A stretch of DNA of 48,322 nucleotides. Source: Beijerinckiaceae bacterium. GTDB taxonomy: Bacteria; Pseudomonadota; Alphaproteobacteria; Rhizobiales; Beijerinckiaceae. The stretch spans positions 1-48,322 of the forward strand of contig JAUXWZ010000160.1 in assembly GCA_030684835.1 (NCBI GenBank), given 5' to 3'. Numbering within the stretch: position 1 is the first letter of the stretch; each line of letters opens with the position of its first letter. Shown here piece by piece: positions 32,120 to 41,785 of the stretch. Below the pieces are notes generated by a model. The model saw nothing but the letters and a program-made list of their open reading frames with translations. It was not told where the DNA came from and searched no databases. Made by a program: the position numbers and the translations under genes.

Positions 32120-34849
32120 CTACTCGTCTCGGAAACGCTTTCGAACAAGGCGCTTCTCACATTCCAGCAGCACGAAAGTCGCCGCGCCTAGAGAAACGAT
32201 GAGCAGTCCATCCGCGACAGTCAGCGGGCGCGACCCGAACAAGTTGTTCATCACCGGCAGATAGGTGAACGCGAGTTGCCCCGCAACGACGACGGCAAGC
32301 GCGATGAGGACGGCCGGCGTCCCCTGCACGCCCGTCAACGTGAACGAGGTCATGTGGAGGTACCGCACGCTAAACAGGTAGAATATTTCCAGCACAACCA
32401 GCGTATTTACCACCATGGTGCGCGCGGTTTCAAGACTGCGTCCTTGTTCAAGGGCCCAGAAAAATATCCCCACAGAGACCGCGGCGAACAGCACGGAAAC
32501 AATAATAACGCGCCACAGGATAAAGGGCGTGAGGAGCCCCGCATCCGGGCGCCGGGGCGCGCGGCTCATGACGTTGGGCTCGGGTGGCTCAAACGCGAGC
32601 GCAAGGCCAAGAGTGCCAGCCAAAATCAGATTAACCCAGAGTATCTGGACGGGCGTCATCGGCATGGCGAAATTGAACAAAATAGCGACGATCACCGTCA
32701 GCGCCTCACCGCCATTCGTGGGCAAAGTCCAGCCGACGACCTTGCGAATGTTGTCATGTACGGTTCGGCCTTCGTGAACAGCCGCGACGATGGAGGCGAA
32801 ATTGTCGTCCATCAAAACCATTTCCGAAGCTTCTTTCGCAGCCTCGGTGCCTTTCACGCCCATGGCGATGCCAACATCCGCCTGCTTGAGGGACGGCGCA
32901 TCGTTGACGCCGTCTCCGGTCATGGCCACGACCCGCCCCTCCGCCTGAAGAGCCTGGACTATGCGCAGTTTATGCTCGGGGCTCGTGCGCGCAAAAACAA
33001 TGGTTTCGCGGACGGCTTGCGCAAAGTCCTCCGCTGACAGTTTGTCGAGATCGCTTCCCGTCAGAACTGCAGGGTCATCACCCAAACCGAGCTGACGTGC
33101 AATTGCCTTGGCGGTAGCGGCGTGATCGCCAGTGATCATGCGCACTGCGATGCCGGCCGAGGCGCATTCTGCAATGGCGCGGATCGCTTCATCACGTGGC
33201 GGATCAATGAAGCCCATGACGCCAATGAACGTCAGTCTGGATTCAACATCGGCGAAATCGATCCGCTCGCTGCTCAAGGGCATATGACGAAAGGCGAAAC
33301 CCAGAACCCGCTCACCCTGCGCCGCAGCCCCGGCGATCTGATCTGACCAATACTTTGCGTCGAGCGTCGTCGCGCCTGTCGCGGCCTCTTGCCGGTCACA
33401 CATTGCCATTACGGTTTCAGGGGCGCCCTTGACCAAGACGATGTGGTCGGAGAGCGGCGTACGGTGCAACGTCGCCATAAACCGATGCTCGGCGTCGAAC
33501 GGAATTTCGTCCAGGCGAAACCACTCGGCGCGTTCGTGCTCGGGGTTCAAGGCCGCTTTCATCGCCAGTGTGACGAGAGCTCCTTCCATCGGGTCGCCCT
33601 CGACCTTCCAGTCCTTTCCATCAGATCGCAGGTGGGCGTCGTTGCATAAAAGCCCGGCACGGATCAGCGAAACCGAGGTCGCGTGACTTTCACGGTCCCG
33701 CAGCGCGGTGTCTTCAAACAGTCGATGAGCGCCGGGATCGTAGCCGGAGCCCCCGACCAATGTCGCTTGATCAGCCGCCACGACGCGCCTGACTGTCATT
33801 TCATTGCGGGTCAATGTGCCCGTTTTGTCGGAGCAGATGACGGAAGTTGCGCCCAGCGTCTCGACCGCCGGCAACCGTCGGATGACCGCGTTGCGCGCCG
33901 CCATCCGCTGGACGCCGATGGCCAGCGTAATAGTGATGACGGCCGGCAAACCTTCTGGCACAAGGCTGACAGCCAAAGCGACGACAGCCATCAGCGCCTC
34001 GTCCCAGCTGAACCCGCGCAGGCCGACGGCAAACAGGAACAGGACGGCGGCGCCGATGAAGGCGAACCGTGTGAAACGCTGACCGAAGCGGTTGATTTGA
34101 CGCAGGAGCGGCGTGGTCAGCTCTTCGACGCCACCGAGGAGTTCGCTAATGCGGCCAATCTCCGTCCCCAGGGCTGTTGCATAAACAATGCCTGTTCCCT
34201 GCCCGGTGGCGACAAGCGTTCCGGAGAACGCCACCGAGCGCCGGTCACCGAGGGGCGCCTCTTCGGCGACAGGATCGGCGTGTTTGCTTGACGCCACCGA
34301 CTCGCCGGTGAGGATCGCCTCCTCTATGCGAAGGCTGCGGGCGCGTATCAGCCGCAAGTCAGCGGGAACCCTGTCTCCGGCTTCGATCAGGACGACGTCA
34401 CCGGGAACGAGATTGGCCTGAGGGACACTGCCGCGCGCGCCGTCGCGCAACACGCTTGCCCGAGGGGCGATCATGTTGCGTATCGCCGCCAGGGCGTCTT
34501 CAGCCTTGCCCTCCTGCAAAAAGCCGACGACAGCATTGACCAGAACCACTGCGAGGATCACGCCGGCATCGACGTAATGCCCAAGCACTGCGGCTGCGGC
34601 TGCGCCGACCAGCAGGAAGTAGATGAGCGCGTTGTTGAACTGGGCCAGAAACCGCAGAAAGGGGTGGCGCCGGGCGCCGGTGGGAATGGAGTTGGGACCA
34701 TATAGTCGGAGCCGTCTCTCTGCCTCTTGCGAGCTCAAACCGTTGGAACTCGAGTTCAGATCGGCGATAACACTCGCAGCGTCGCGCGCATGTGCGGCGC
34801 GTACGGCCTGAGTGTCTTTTTGCAGGGCGGGCTCGGGTGCAATGGACAT
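32120..34849 (-). CDS. P2-type cation-transporting ATPase
   Basis: The 909-residue pump has the N-terminal cation-ATPase segment, A domain with ILTGESV, M4 motif PEGLP, phosphorylation site SDKTGTLT (Asp341), a nucleotide domain with KGAPE, and hinge MTGDGVNDAPSL. About ten helices. M4 PEGLP indicates a Ca2+/Na+-type (P2) pump. In M6, however, the string is WVNLILAGTLGLALAFEP. SERCA-type Ca2+ pumps have N-x2-T-D there; the Thr/Asp ligands are replaced by Leu and Ala, so Ca2+ transport is doubtful. A start at 34849 is chosen over 34921 because GGAG lies nine bases before it and homologous sequence begins there. It precedes a K+/H+ antiporter on the same strand. Confidence 0.88.
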   Translation of the reverse strand: MSIAPEPALQKDTQAVRAAHARDAASVIADLNSSSNGLSSQEAERRLRLYGPNSIPTGARRHPFLRFLAQFNNALIYFLLVGAAAAAVLGHYVDAGVILAVVLVNAVVGFLQEGKAEDALAAIRNMIAPRASVLRDGARGSVPQANLVPGDVVLIEAGDRVPADLRLIRARSLRIEEAILTGESVASSKHADPVAEEAPLGDRRSVAFSGTLVATGQGTGIVYATALGTEIGRISELLGGVEELTTPLLRQINRFGQRFTRFAFIGAAVLFLFAVGLRGFSWDEALMAVVALAVSLVPEGLPAVITITLAIGVQRMAARNAVIRRLPAVETLGATSVICSDKTGTLTRNEMTVRRVVAADQATLVGGSGYDPGAHRLFEDTALRDRESHATSVSLIRAGLLCNDAHLRSDGKDWKVEGDPMEGALVTLAMKAALNPEHERAEWFRLDEIPFDAEHRFMATLHRTPLSDHIVLVKGAPETVMAMCDRQEAATGATTLDAKYWSDQIAGAAAQGERVLGFAFRHMPLSSERIDFADVESRLTFIGVMGFIDPPRDEAIRAIAECASAGIAVRMITGDHAATAKAIARQLGLGDDPAVLTGSDLDKLSAEDFAQAVRETIVFARTSPEHKLRIVQALQAEGRVVAMTGDGVNDAPSLKQADVGIAMGVKGTEAAKEASEMVLMDDNFASIVAAVHEGRTVHDNIRKVVGWTLPTNGGEALTVIVAILFNFAMPMTPVQILWVNLILAGTLGLALAFEPPEPNVMSRAPRRPDAGLLTPFILWRVIIVSVLFAAVSVGIFFWALEQGRSLETARTMVVNTLVVLEIFYLFSVRYLHMTSFTLTGVQGTPAVLIALAVVVAGQLAFTYLPVMNNLFGSRPLTVADGLLIVSLGAATFVLLECEKRLVRKRFRDE

Positions 34850-34991
34850 CAGGGATCGCTCCAACAATAGGTTGCCGCGGTTGCCGATGAGTGTGGCTGG
34901 CTGCGGCGTGAAAATGTGCAAATCAAGCCGTCACAAATGCATGGTCAGCAGATCCGCAGGTTGATCACGATCAAATGCTGAACTCTGCAGA

Positions 34992-36779
34992 TTAGCGTTC
35001 CTTGGCTTTCATTCGACGGCGCACCCAGGCGCCAAGTTCGCGTGCGTTCAGAAATAGCGGAATCCGGGCAGACATCGTTTTCGCTGACGAAAGAGCCACG
35101 CCGACGCTTTTGATTGATCCGTCAGCGTTCAGTTCACGCACGACCAGCTCCACACTCCCGCAGGCGATTCGATCGCCGACATCGGCGACGCCTCCAAGCC
35201 TTTGCTCAATAAAGGTAGCGATTTCCGTTTCAGGCTTTTCGCCGTAACGCTCGATCTGATACGATTTGCCCAAGTCCTCCAATGTCTTGCCCGGATCGAC
35301 GACGAAGTCGCCGAAGAAATCCGCGTCGTCTTCACGGATTGTGGCTGGGCTCGCGAAGAGTCTGTCTATGAGACGGATGTAACGGGGCGATACGAACAGG
35401 TAGACTTGATCCCCCGCCCGCAACTTCCCAGAGAACTGATAGGACGTCGAGTGGCCGTCACGCACGACCAGGGAGGGGCGCGCCCACCGCGGGACTTTGG
35501 CTCCCTTCGCCACCGGACTATCCGTTGCGACGCGGTAGACGACCAACTCGTGGTGTGCCCCACCGGGTAGTTCAAGTTCGATCTTTTCGAGGGGCCCCAA
35601 CGAGGGCGGCACGACTAGCCCCAGTCGCTTGGCCAGCGGACGAATAGTCCAGCCTTGCAGGACGAGCGAGGTGATGACGACGATGAAGGTCACGTTGAAA
35701 AAATATTGCCCATTCGGCAAGCCTTGGGCCAGCGGCAGAATTGCAAGCAGAATCGACACAGCGCCACGCAGGCCAACCCACGAGATGAAAGCTGTTTCGT
35801 CCGGCTTGAAACGGAACGGCAACAGGCACAACCAGACCGCCAGGGGCCGCGCGACGAAGGTGAGAAACAACGCGAGCCCGATTGCGGGGATGGCGACGGC
35901 AGGGAATTGCGATGGCGTGGCCAAAAGACCGAGCAGAAGGAACATGCTGATCTGGGCGAACCACGTCAGCCCGTCCTGGAAGCGCCTCAAGGCGAGTTTC
36001 ATGATCATCGGCCGGTTGCCGGCGTAAATGCCGGCCACATACACCGCCAGGAATCCGCTTCCGCCTACGACGCCGGTCGCTCCGAAAACAGCCAGCGATC
36101 CGGCCAGGACAAGGATCGGATAGAGCCCGGGCTCCAGGCGCACTGAGTTGATGGCCTTCACGATTACGAAACCGCCCAAAAGACCGATGGCGAGCCCCAG
36201 CCCCATCTGGAGGACGAAATTCAGCAGCAAATTCGTTGAACCAGGTTTCTGCAGCAGCAGTTCGATGATGGCCACTGTGAGAAAGATCGCCATCGGATCG
36301 TTCGAGCCGGATTCGATTTCCAGCGTCGCCCGGGCCCGTTCACGGATATTGATTCCCCCGACCCGAAGTAGGAAAAAGACTGCCGCCGCATCGGTGGAGC
36401 TGATAATGGCGCCGATAAGGAAGCTCTCAAGCCACGGCATGCCGAACACCAGGTGTGCGCCCGCCCCAACCAAACCAGCGGTCAATAAAACGCCCATAGT
36501 GGCGAGCGTCAGCGCTGGAGCGGCCGCCGTACGCAAGGATGAAATGTTAGTCCCAAATCCGCTGTCGAACAGGATCACCGCCAGCGCGAGACTGCCAACA
36601 AAAAAGGCGAGCGGCGGGTCATTGAATGCAATGCCTAGCCCATCCTCTCCGACAAGCAGACCAAGGCAGAGGAAAATAAGAAGCAGCGGCGCTCCGACCC
36701 GGAAAGCCAGTAACGTCGTGAACCCCGCCGCTAGGACAAGCGCGGAGGCGATCAGGACGGCGGCAAACATCATATCCAT
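34992..36779 (-). CDS. NhaP2/CvrA-like potassium/proton antiporter
   Basis: The 595-residue protein has about 12-13 helices in the first 390 residues with CPA1 motifs (GLLVGEDGLGI, IISSTDAAAVFFLLR, ESGSNDPMAIFLTVA, SWVGLRGAVSILLAI). The cytoplasmic part has a TrkA-C-like domain (about 400-480) and a C-terminal transporter-associated domain (about 505-580; LGGVADVGDRIACGSVELVV). This architecture is that of NhaP2 (CvrA), which exchanges K+ for H+ and helps cells survive osmotic or alkaline stress. A 142-bp gap separates it from the P-type ATPase downstream on the same strand. Confidence 0.9.
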   Translation of the reverse strand: MDMMFAAVLIASALVLAAGFTTLLAFRVGAPLLLIFLCLGLLVGEDGLGIAFNDPPLAFFVGSLALAVILFDSGFGTNISSLRTAAAPALTLATMGVLLTAGLVGAGAHLVFGMPWLESFLIGAIISSTDAAAVFFLLRVGGINIRERARATLEIESGSNDPMAIFLTVAIIELLLQKPGSTNLLLNFVLQMGLGLAIGLLGGFVIVKAINSVRLEPGLYPILVLAGSLAVFGATGVVGGSGFLAVYVAGIYAGNRPMIMKLALRRFQDGLTWFAQISMFLLLGLLATPSQFPAVAIPAIGLALFLTFVARPLAVWLCLLPFRFKPDETAFISWVGLRGAVSILLAILPLAQGLPNGQYFFNVTFIVVITSLVLQGWTIRPLAKRLGLVVPPSLGPLEKIELELPGGAHHELVVYRVATDSPVAKGAKVPRWARPSLVVRDGHSTSYQFSGKLRAGDQVYLFVSPRYIRLIDRLFASPATIREDDADFFGDFVVDPGKTLEDLGKSYQIERYGEKPETEIATFIEQRLGGVADVGDRIACGSVELVVRELNADGSIKSVGVALSSAKTMSARIPLFLNARELGAWVRRRMKAKER

Positions 36780-37075
36780 GGCGTTTACAATAAGACGGGA
36801 AGGTTAGCAGAGCATGCGGTTTGGTTGGGCGCCGTCATTGATCCCCTCGTGGAATCGTGCCGCCCCCCTGCAATCGGTCCGCGTCTATTCACGCGCAAAA
36901 TGAGCGCGCCGCCTCGGCATTCTGACCGGCGGTCGGTACAAAATGCCCGTTTTTGGCGATGAAGTTGGGTAGCCATTTGAAAAAACGTGACCTTCCTTTT
37001 CATGCTCGATGGCGCAGGCGGCTGTTCCGACGTGAAGACTGTCGCACATGAACTTCCGCCACCGCATCGCTTGCG
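36780..37075. other. Spacer between antiporter and stress-protein genes
   Basis: No gene. AT-richer stretches (TTTGAAAAAACGTGACC near 36977) probably include the antiporter promoter. Confidence 0.4.
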
Positions 37076-37966
37076 TCATGGCGGCTCGCCTGCCCCTGAA
37101 GGGTGAGGCGCCCAGCCCCGGGGTACAACCAGAACATCAATGTCGGCGCTCTGCAAAACAGCTTCGGATGTACTGCCAAGGATAAGCTTGGCGAGGCTGC
37201 TGCGTTCACTTCGGCCAATGACAACCATGTCGGCCCCGATAGTCTTTGCCGCGCGCCGGATCATCAACGAAGGCTCGGTGTCGATCATTTCGACTAACTG
37301 GCGCACGGGCCTACAATTCAATGGTCGGAGAAAGGCGGCGACGCTGGCCTCCGCACGATCCTGCGCCTCTTTCAGGTAACGCTGCACGTCTGCTTCAGAT
37401 ACGCTCATGACGCCGCGCATGAGGTGCTCAGGAGCGCCGTAAGCATGAAACAGCGATAGCGCCGGTTTCTCTCCCCAATTGAGCTGGGTCGCGCAGCGCA
37501 ACGCGTCGGCAGAGTTTTCCGACAGATCGACCGCGACGAGGATGTGCCGGTACGGGGCAGCCGGCAAGGCATTCGCCATCAGGACAGGTACAGCCGTGTT
37601 TCTGATCGTCCGCTCGGCCGTAGTGCCGATGAACACATCCTTGAGGATCTGGCGCCGATGCGGGCCCAGGACGACCAGATCAATCTTATAATCTTCGGCG
37701 AATTTCGCGATGGCCTGGAACGGATCGCCCTGGGCTACATAATGGGAGGCATCAACCCCATCGATGTTTCGAAGCGCGTCCGTCTGCGAGGCGAGCAGTT
37801 TCCTGGCCTCTGTCGTTTCCAGTTCTACAAGTTCCCGTGGCTGATCGTCGTCGACGACATGAACGAGCGTGAGCGCGCCCTGTGTCGCCTTGGCAAGAAG
37901 ACTGCCCCGGCGAAGCGCGCGGTCGGAGCGCGTCGAAAAATCAGTCGCTACAATAAACCTGCTCAC
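37076..37966 (-). CDS. Tandem universal stress protein (two UspA domains)
   Basis: The 296-residue protein carries two UspA folds. Domain 1 (about 1-140): SRFIVATDFSTRSDRALRRG ... DLVVLGPHRRQILKDVFIGT, TAERTIRNTAVPVLMA. Domain 2 (about 148-285): YRHILVAVDLSENSADALRC ... DMVVIGRSERSSLAKLILGS, TSEAVLQSADIDVLVVPRG. Both have a near-complete nucleotide loop (G-x3-9x-G[ST]). GTG at 37966 is chosen: GGGGA lies six bases upstream, and it begins directly at the first strand; the 37 codons further upstream look non-coding. Tandem UspA proteins are induced by oxygen limitation and other stress in many alphaproteobacteria. Confidence 0.9.
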   Translation of the reverse strand: MSRFIVATDFSTRSDRALRRGSLLAKATQGALTLVHVVDDDQPRELVELETTEARKLLASQTDALRNIDGVDASHYVAQGDPFQAIAKFAEDYKIDLVVLGPHRRQILKDVFIGTTAERTIRNTAVPVLMANALPAAPYRHILVAVDLSENSADALRCATQLNWGEKPALSLFHAYGAPEHLMRGVMSVSEADVQRYLKEAQDRAEASVAAFLRPLNCRPVRQLVEMIDTEPSLMIRRAAKTIGADMVVIGRSERSSLAKLILGSTSEAVLQSADIDVLVVPRGWAPHPSGAGEPP

Positions 37967-38323
37967 GGTCGTTCCCCAATGGTCCCGGACTGTTAAGCGC
38001 CAGATGTTCCGATTCGAAGCGCCAATAGTATGGAGGACACAGTTTGAATGACACCCGTGGAAACACGGACCCCACAAAACGCCGGCAAAGGCAGGTACGC
38101 GACTTCTGTATCCGTCGACCTAAGTATGGCCCTCATTTCAAACGAAAGGCATTCTCAAAACGCAAGGCGCCGCTGCGAATGGCGTCGCAAAAATCGTCGA
38201 GACTGTGTGCGCGATCCCTGAATTAATCAGCCTTTTCGTGACAGGTGACCCTCCGAATAGTGTGCTGCTGCTGCAAGCGTTCTATCCGAAACGATGCAAG
38301 CGCCACCTGGACCCTCCCAACCG
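37967..38323. other. Spacer, no confident gene
   Basis: Upstream region of the tandem stress-protein gene. A 60-codon, very basic plus-strand frame (38044-38226) follows a GGAGG by 11 bases but has no recognisable content; not called. Confidence 0.35.
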
Positions 38324-39154
38324 CTAACGAACGAAAACCCACGAGAGATACTCGCGACTGGCCTTCATTACCTCCTCGCGACGCGCCGCTGCGGCGGCGC
38401 CGGGACGCTGCTGAACAAACCGAACGGGGACGGATACGCGTAATTGTAGCGCGTCAAACGGGTAAGGGCTGAGTTTGATCTCGTTCCCAAGCTGCGGCTG
38501 AATGTGTACTCCTTCGCACTCGCCCCCCTCGTAATTCAGAGGAACAGGGCCGATCCAGGTGGGCGCAAGTTTGCCGTTCTGGTAACCATCGCTGCACAGA
38601 TAAAGAGATAGCAGATCGAAGAACTGCAGCAGCCGGTAGTTCGTATCTATCTGCCTTTCCGTCGCCACGCGGTCTGCAACCAGTCTATCCAGCAGAATGG
38701 CCTGCTGCCTTTCTAGAGTTTCTATATTAGCGGCGACCTCGGGACGAATTGTACGAGGCTTCGTTCGCGCCCCGCCTCTCGTCTGCCAGGAGCTGACAAG
38801 GCCATACCTGTTTTGAGGAAGGCCACTATGATGCATTGAGACAAGCATTCCAGAATACGGATCGTCTGCTAGTAACCAAGAGATGTTGGCTTGCAGCGCA
38901 TCAAGGTGAGCTTGCGAGAAAGGCGTCTCGCGATGGCCATATGGTCTTCCCCTCGCGGTATCTATAGGCAGCTTTGCTTCGACATCCTGAAAATGGCTGT
39001 CGTGATATGTCGCAGCCCGCACTACTGAATCGAAAGGCTGGACTGCGACAAACTGCTCGTTACCGAAATGAGCGGCAAACTGGGCAGCCAAGTCAGCATG
39101 ATCGGATTGCTTGATGAGAACGACCTGGTCATTCAAAGCTTCCCTTGCAATCAT
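38324..39154 (-). CDS. DUF3891 family protein
   Basis: The 276-residue protein begins MIAREALNDQVVLIKQSDHA, with DLAAQFAAHFGN and FDSVVRAATYHDSHFQD next. The pattern QxDHAxLA...F, then A...HD.GW- or H-rich positions and a final KLSPYPF region, matches DUF3891, a family with conserved His/Asp residues suggestive of a metal site (HADLA, YHDSHF, MHHSG). Biochemistry unknown. The start has only a weak binding site. It is divergent from the DUF4112 gene with 122 bases between them. The family is frequent near stress genes in Rhizobiales. Confidence 0.8.
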   Translation of the reverse strand: MIAREALNDQVVLIKQSDHADLAAQFAAHFGNEQFVAVQPFDSVVRAATYHDSHFQDVEAKLPIDTARGRPYGHRETPFSQAHLDALQANISWLLADDPYSGMLVSMHHSGLPQNRYGLVSSWQTRGGARTKPRTIRPEVAANIETLERQQAILLDRLVADRVATERQIDTNYRLLQFFDLLSLYLCSDGYQNGKLAPTWIGPVPLNYEGGECEGVHIQPQLGNEIKLSPYPFDALQLRVSVPVRFVQQRPGAAAAARREEVMKASREYLSWVFVR

Positions 39155-39276
39155 CCTGGGTCTCTTACGATTTGAGAGCGGGCGACGGCTGCTCGCAGGC
39201 TGCGCTGCGCCCCGATTACAGCATACTTGAACGCCAGGTGAGCAAACACCATTTTAAGCTTCGAGGGGACCGCGAA

Positions 39277-39708
39277 ATGACCTTTCTTAGTAACGCTTTG
39301 CATTTGTCCGCCACCGAAGCGCTAGATACTGCCTTGCCGCGCGATGCCGCCGCGACACACGCTCGGCTTGACGCTTTGGCGCGTGTGATGGACAGCGCAG
39401 TTCGTGTTCCGGGAACGAACGTTACCTTGGGTTTAGATGCGCTGCTCGGCCTGGTTCCGATTGCGGGCAACATCGCGACGACGCTGATTTCGTCTTACCT
39501 CATCCTTGAGGCGCGCCGACTGGGTGTTTCGAAATTCACGCTCATGCGGATGATGGGAAATGTCGGTGTGGATTCTATTATCAGCGCCATCCCTCTCGCT
39601 GGTAATATCGGCGACGTCTTTTTCAAGGCGAACCGCCGCAATTTGGCGCTTCTGCAGAAGAGTCTTCAAGCGCAGCAGCGGATATCAACAACCGGCAGAG
39701 AACGATGA
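39277..39708 (+). CDS. DUF4112 membrane protein
   Basis: The 143-residue protein has the DUF4112 pattern: RLDALARVMDSAVRVPGTNV then GLDALLGLVPIAGNIATTLI and SAIPLAGNIGDVFFKANRRN near the end. Two hydrophobic segments (about 58-80 and 108-125) may be membrane inserted. GAGGGGA about seven bases before the ATG at 39277 supports this start over an in-frame extension to 39145. A YidB-like gene follows after 41 bases and is probably co-transcribed. Function unknown. Confidence 0.82.
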   Translation: MTFLSNALHLSATEALDTALPRDAAATHARLDALARVMDSAVRVPGTNVTLGLDALLGLVPIAGNIATTLISSYLILEARRLGVSKFTLMRMMGNVGVDSIISAIPLAGNIGDVFFKANRRNLALLQKSLQAQQRISTTGRER

Positions 39709-39749
39709 ACGCGCTTGAGCGTTAATCCAAACTCACAGGGAGCTAGAAC

Positions 39750-40211
39750 ATGGCGCGCGCAACCCCATCCTTGACTGCATTGTTAGGCTTACTGGCCGTC
39801 GCAGGTTACCAGAACCGAGACAAAATTTCGGAAATGCTGCGTGGCTCGACTGCTGGCGGACAAAGCTCCGGCTCGGGGTCTGTCGGCGAACCCGGCGCTT
39901 CGCCCAATCTCGCCGGCTTATTAACCGGCGCGGCAGGAGCCGGCGGCATTGGTGGCCTCCTTGCAACGGGATTGAAAGATTTGGTCGACCGTTTTGGCGC
40001 GTCAGGGGATCGCGAAGCGGCAGAGTCGTGGGTTCGCAACGACACGAACAAGGAATGTTCCGCAGATGCGCTTCGTCGGGCGCTCGGCTCGGAAACATTA
40101 GCGGATCTTCAAGCGCATACTGGGCTGTCCGAAAGCGAACTCGTCGAGAGGCTGTGCCAAAATTTACCAGAAGCTGTCGATAAATACACGCCAGATGGCC
40201 GCATTGCGTGA
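39750..40211 (+). CDS. YidB-family protein (DUF937)
   Basis: The 153-residue protein has a hydrophobic start (TPSLTALLGLLAVAGYQNRD), a Gly/Ser-rich linker (about 30-60), a glycine-rich helix (GLLTGAAGAGGIGGLLATGL) and the C-terminal YidB domain: ESWVRNDTNKECSADALRRA, LAQ-like ADLQAHTGLSESELVERLCQ, NLPEAVDKYTPDGRI. The N-P-x2-VDxxTPxGxxP-like end is the family hallmark. Role unknown, but associated with envelope or stress in proteobacteria. GGGAG seven bases before the ATG supports the start. Confidence 0.85.
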   Translation: MARATPSLTALLGLLAVAGYQNRDKISEMLRGSTAGGQSSGSGSVGEPGASPNLAGLLTGAAGAGGIGGLLATGLKDLVDRFGASGDREAAESWVRNDTNKECSADALRRALGSETLADLQAHTGLSESELVERLCQNLPEAVDKYTPDGRIA

Positions 40212-40319
40212 GCGTTGCGGCCAAGCTTGCTACTATCGCCTTAAGGGCTGTGGCCGGTAGGCGCCGGTCGGGCGAATTACTGAAGCGGCGAGATTACAGG
40301 CAAAGATTGGACTTGGCTA

Positions 40320-40601
40320 TCATCGCCCGCGCCACAGCCACACGGTCAATATCGCGCCGACGATTGCGCCTAAGTAAAGCATCAGAGGCGTCGGTAGAAG
40401 GCCAAGAATGACGACTACGTGAAACCCGATAAATGAGCCCGCGATGCCGACGAGCGCATAAGTGATATCACTCGCTCCGGTAAGGCCTGCCGTCTTGCTG
40501 CTCAACCAAGTTCGACCATATCGACGAAACCCGAGACCCACAATCACTCCAATTGCGAGTATAACTATCAAATTCATGATCGCGGTCGTGAGAATCGGCA
40601 T
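40320..40601 (-). CDS. GlsB/YeaQ/YmgE-type stress membrane protein
   Basis: The 93-residue protein has three helices: MNLIVILAIGVIVGLGFRRY, ITYALVGIAGSFIGFHVVVI and LMLYLGAIVGAILTVWLW. The G-x2-GS-x2-G central pattern and the I-x-GA-x2-GA end are those of transglycosylase-associated (GlsB) small proteins, which are induced by stress and have no proven activity. GGAG six bases before the ATG at 40601 supports this start. Convergent with the YidB gene. Confidence 0.82.
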   Translation of the reverse strand: MPILTTAIMNLIVILAIGVIVGLGFRRYGRTWLSSKTAGLTGASDITYALVGIAGSFIGFHVVVILGLLPTPLMLYLGAIVGAILTVWLWRGR

Positions 40602-40875
40602 CTTTGTCTCCTACGTGCAAATCTCACGGTCGACGATAATGAATTCATAAACAAGGAGTTTGTCCAAGATTGGGATAATTAACCCACTCGGGAGACGGCC
40701 TCCTGAGCGGGCTGGCTGAGGCTGCCTGAGGCTGTGCAGCACCGCGCTGGCGCCAGAGCTGCAGCATTAAAAAGCGCTTGTAGGCTTGAGTGGCGCTGCT
40801 AATTGTGATCCTCGCTGCTCGATAGCACGGGGACTGACAACATGGCTTTGCTGCGTCCCCGGCTGAGCTCAAGTC
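40602..40875. other. Spacer with short direct repeats
   Basis: GGCTGAGGCTGCCTGAGGCTG at 40713-40734 contains three copies of TGAGGCT-like units. No gene seen. Confidence 0.3.
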
Positions 40876-41175
40876 TCAGTCCGTCTGATACCGGACCTCG
40901 CAGTTACGCACGCGGTAATCACCCACATACAGGTCGGACATTTCCGTCTTCACGCGCTCTCGCGCATCGGGATCGTTGGCCCACTTGCGCATCTCGTCTT
41001 CGTTATCAAAAAGCGAGATGGCGAACCCGGCATCGGGCTCATCGAGATCGCGCACGAGCCACCGTCGCTTGGGACCACCTTGCTTGATGTTGTCCAAGGC
41101 AAGTTTCTTGAAGCGCTCCTCGTAATCCATCCAACCGCCTTCGCGGATTCGTCCCCAACTGATGCGCATGAACAT
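40876..41175 (-). CDS. Second dimeric alpha-beta barrel-like protein (99 aa)
   Basis: The product MFMRISWGRIREGGWMDYEE is followed by RFKKLALDNIKQGGPKRRWL, VRDLDEPDAGFAISLFDNED and EMRKWANDPDARERVKTEMS. The order of strand (MRISWGRI), helix, strand (RRWLVRDL), strand (AGFAISLF), helix (EDEMRKW) and final strand (YRVRNCEVRYQT) fits a ferredoxin-like ABM dimer. Sequence resembles a family often seen beside the DUF and stress genes of Rhizobiales; no catalytic activity known. ATG 41175 has GGGAGG five bases upstream and replaces a longer, non-native start at 41289. Confidence 0.75.
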   Translation of the reverse strand: MFMRISWGRIREGGWMDYEERFKKLALDNIKQGGPKRRWLVRDLDEPDAGFAISLFDNEDEMRKWANDPDARERVKTEMSDLYVGDYRVRNCEVRYQTD

Positions 41176-41785
41176 GAGAACCTCCCTCTGTATCGAATTC
41201 TCCAGGTCAAGCCCGGATGTCGCGATAATCACGTCACTTCGAGTGAAGACAGTAGCCCGCCATATTGCGCGGCGGGCTGCTGCCCGCATTCAACTGAGCA
41301 GTTTGATCGTCGCTCCTCAACGCTAGCAGGTCTTGCACTTTTGTCACTTCGCTACCCGCCTGGAATCGCCAGCCGAGGCTCAGCATTAACGGCGCTGCCC
41401 GGCGGAATAAAGAGAGCAGTGGAAACTGAAATGCAATGTAATGTCGGGTGACTACGAGTCATCACGAACCGTATGTGTTCATTCTCAGCGATATGAGAGC
41501 GGAGGGCAGCCTGTCACAGCGGAATGGTCGTCCGCTGTCGGTCGTGTTGACCGAATTCGTCATCCTCCGCCAGGAGGCTTGCTGGCAGCGATCACACGTT
41601 AGGGAGTCAGAGGCGCCTTTCGGGATTATCTCATAGGCCAATCGAGCGACCATAAAGCAAGTGTTCAAGGCGCATGGCGCGCAGCCACATCGTCGCCATG
41701 GCAATTTGTTAGTTAGGTCGTCTGACGGCGCGAATTGTCACGTGACAGAGGGGTCGCATTCGGCCCTGTCCAATGGAAAGAAATC
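41176..41785. other. Long spacer, no confident gene
   Basis: Frames of 60-80 codons exist on both strands (plus 41448-41636; minus 41462-41704, which includes a C-x2-C motif SLTCDRCQQ) but neither has a clear binding site or recognisable family. The stretch just after 41175 has normal upstream character for the barrel gene. Confidence 0.35.

Noticed and set aside
32276-34291. Several long plus-strand frames (up to 253 codons) across the P-type ATPase
   Set aside because: They are the complement of a clearly coding gene with full ATPase motifs. Their products are His/Arg/Asp rich and match nothing.
36148-36807. A 219-codon plus-strand frame opposite the antiporter gene
   Set aside because: It is a shadow of the NhaP2-like gene, with low-complexity Ser/Arg/Pro composition.
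40713-40734. Short direct repeats as a CRISPR or VNTR candidate
   Set aside because: Units are 7-9 bases, not evenly spaced, and there are no spacers or cas genes anywhere in the window.
41448-41704. Small overlapping frames on both strands, one with a CxxC motif
   Set aside because: No binding sites, no family and mutual overlap; too weak to call.
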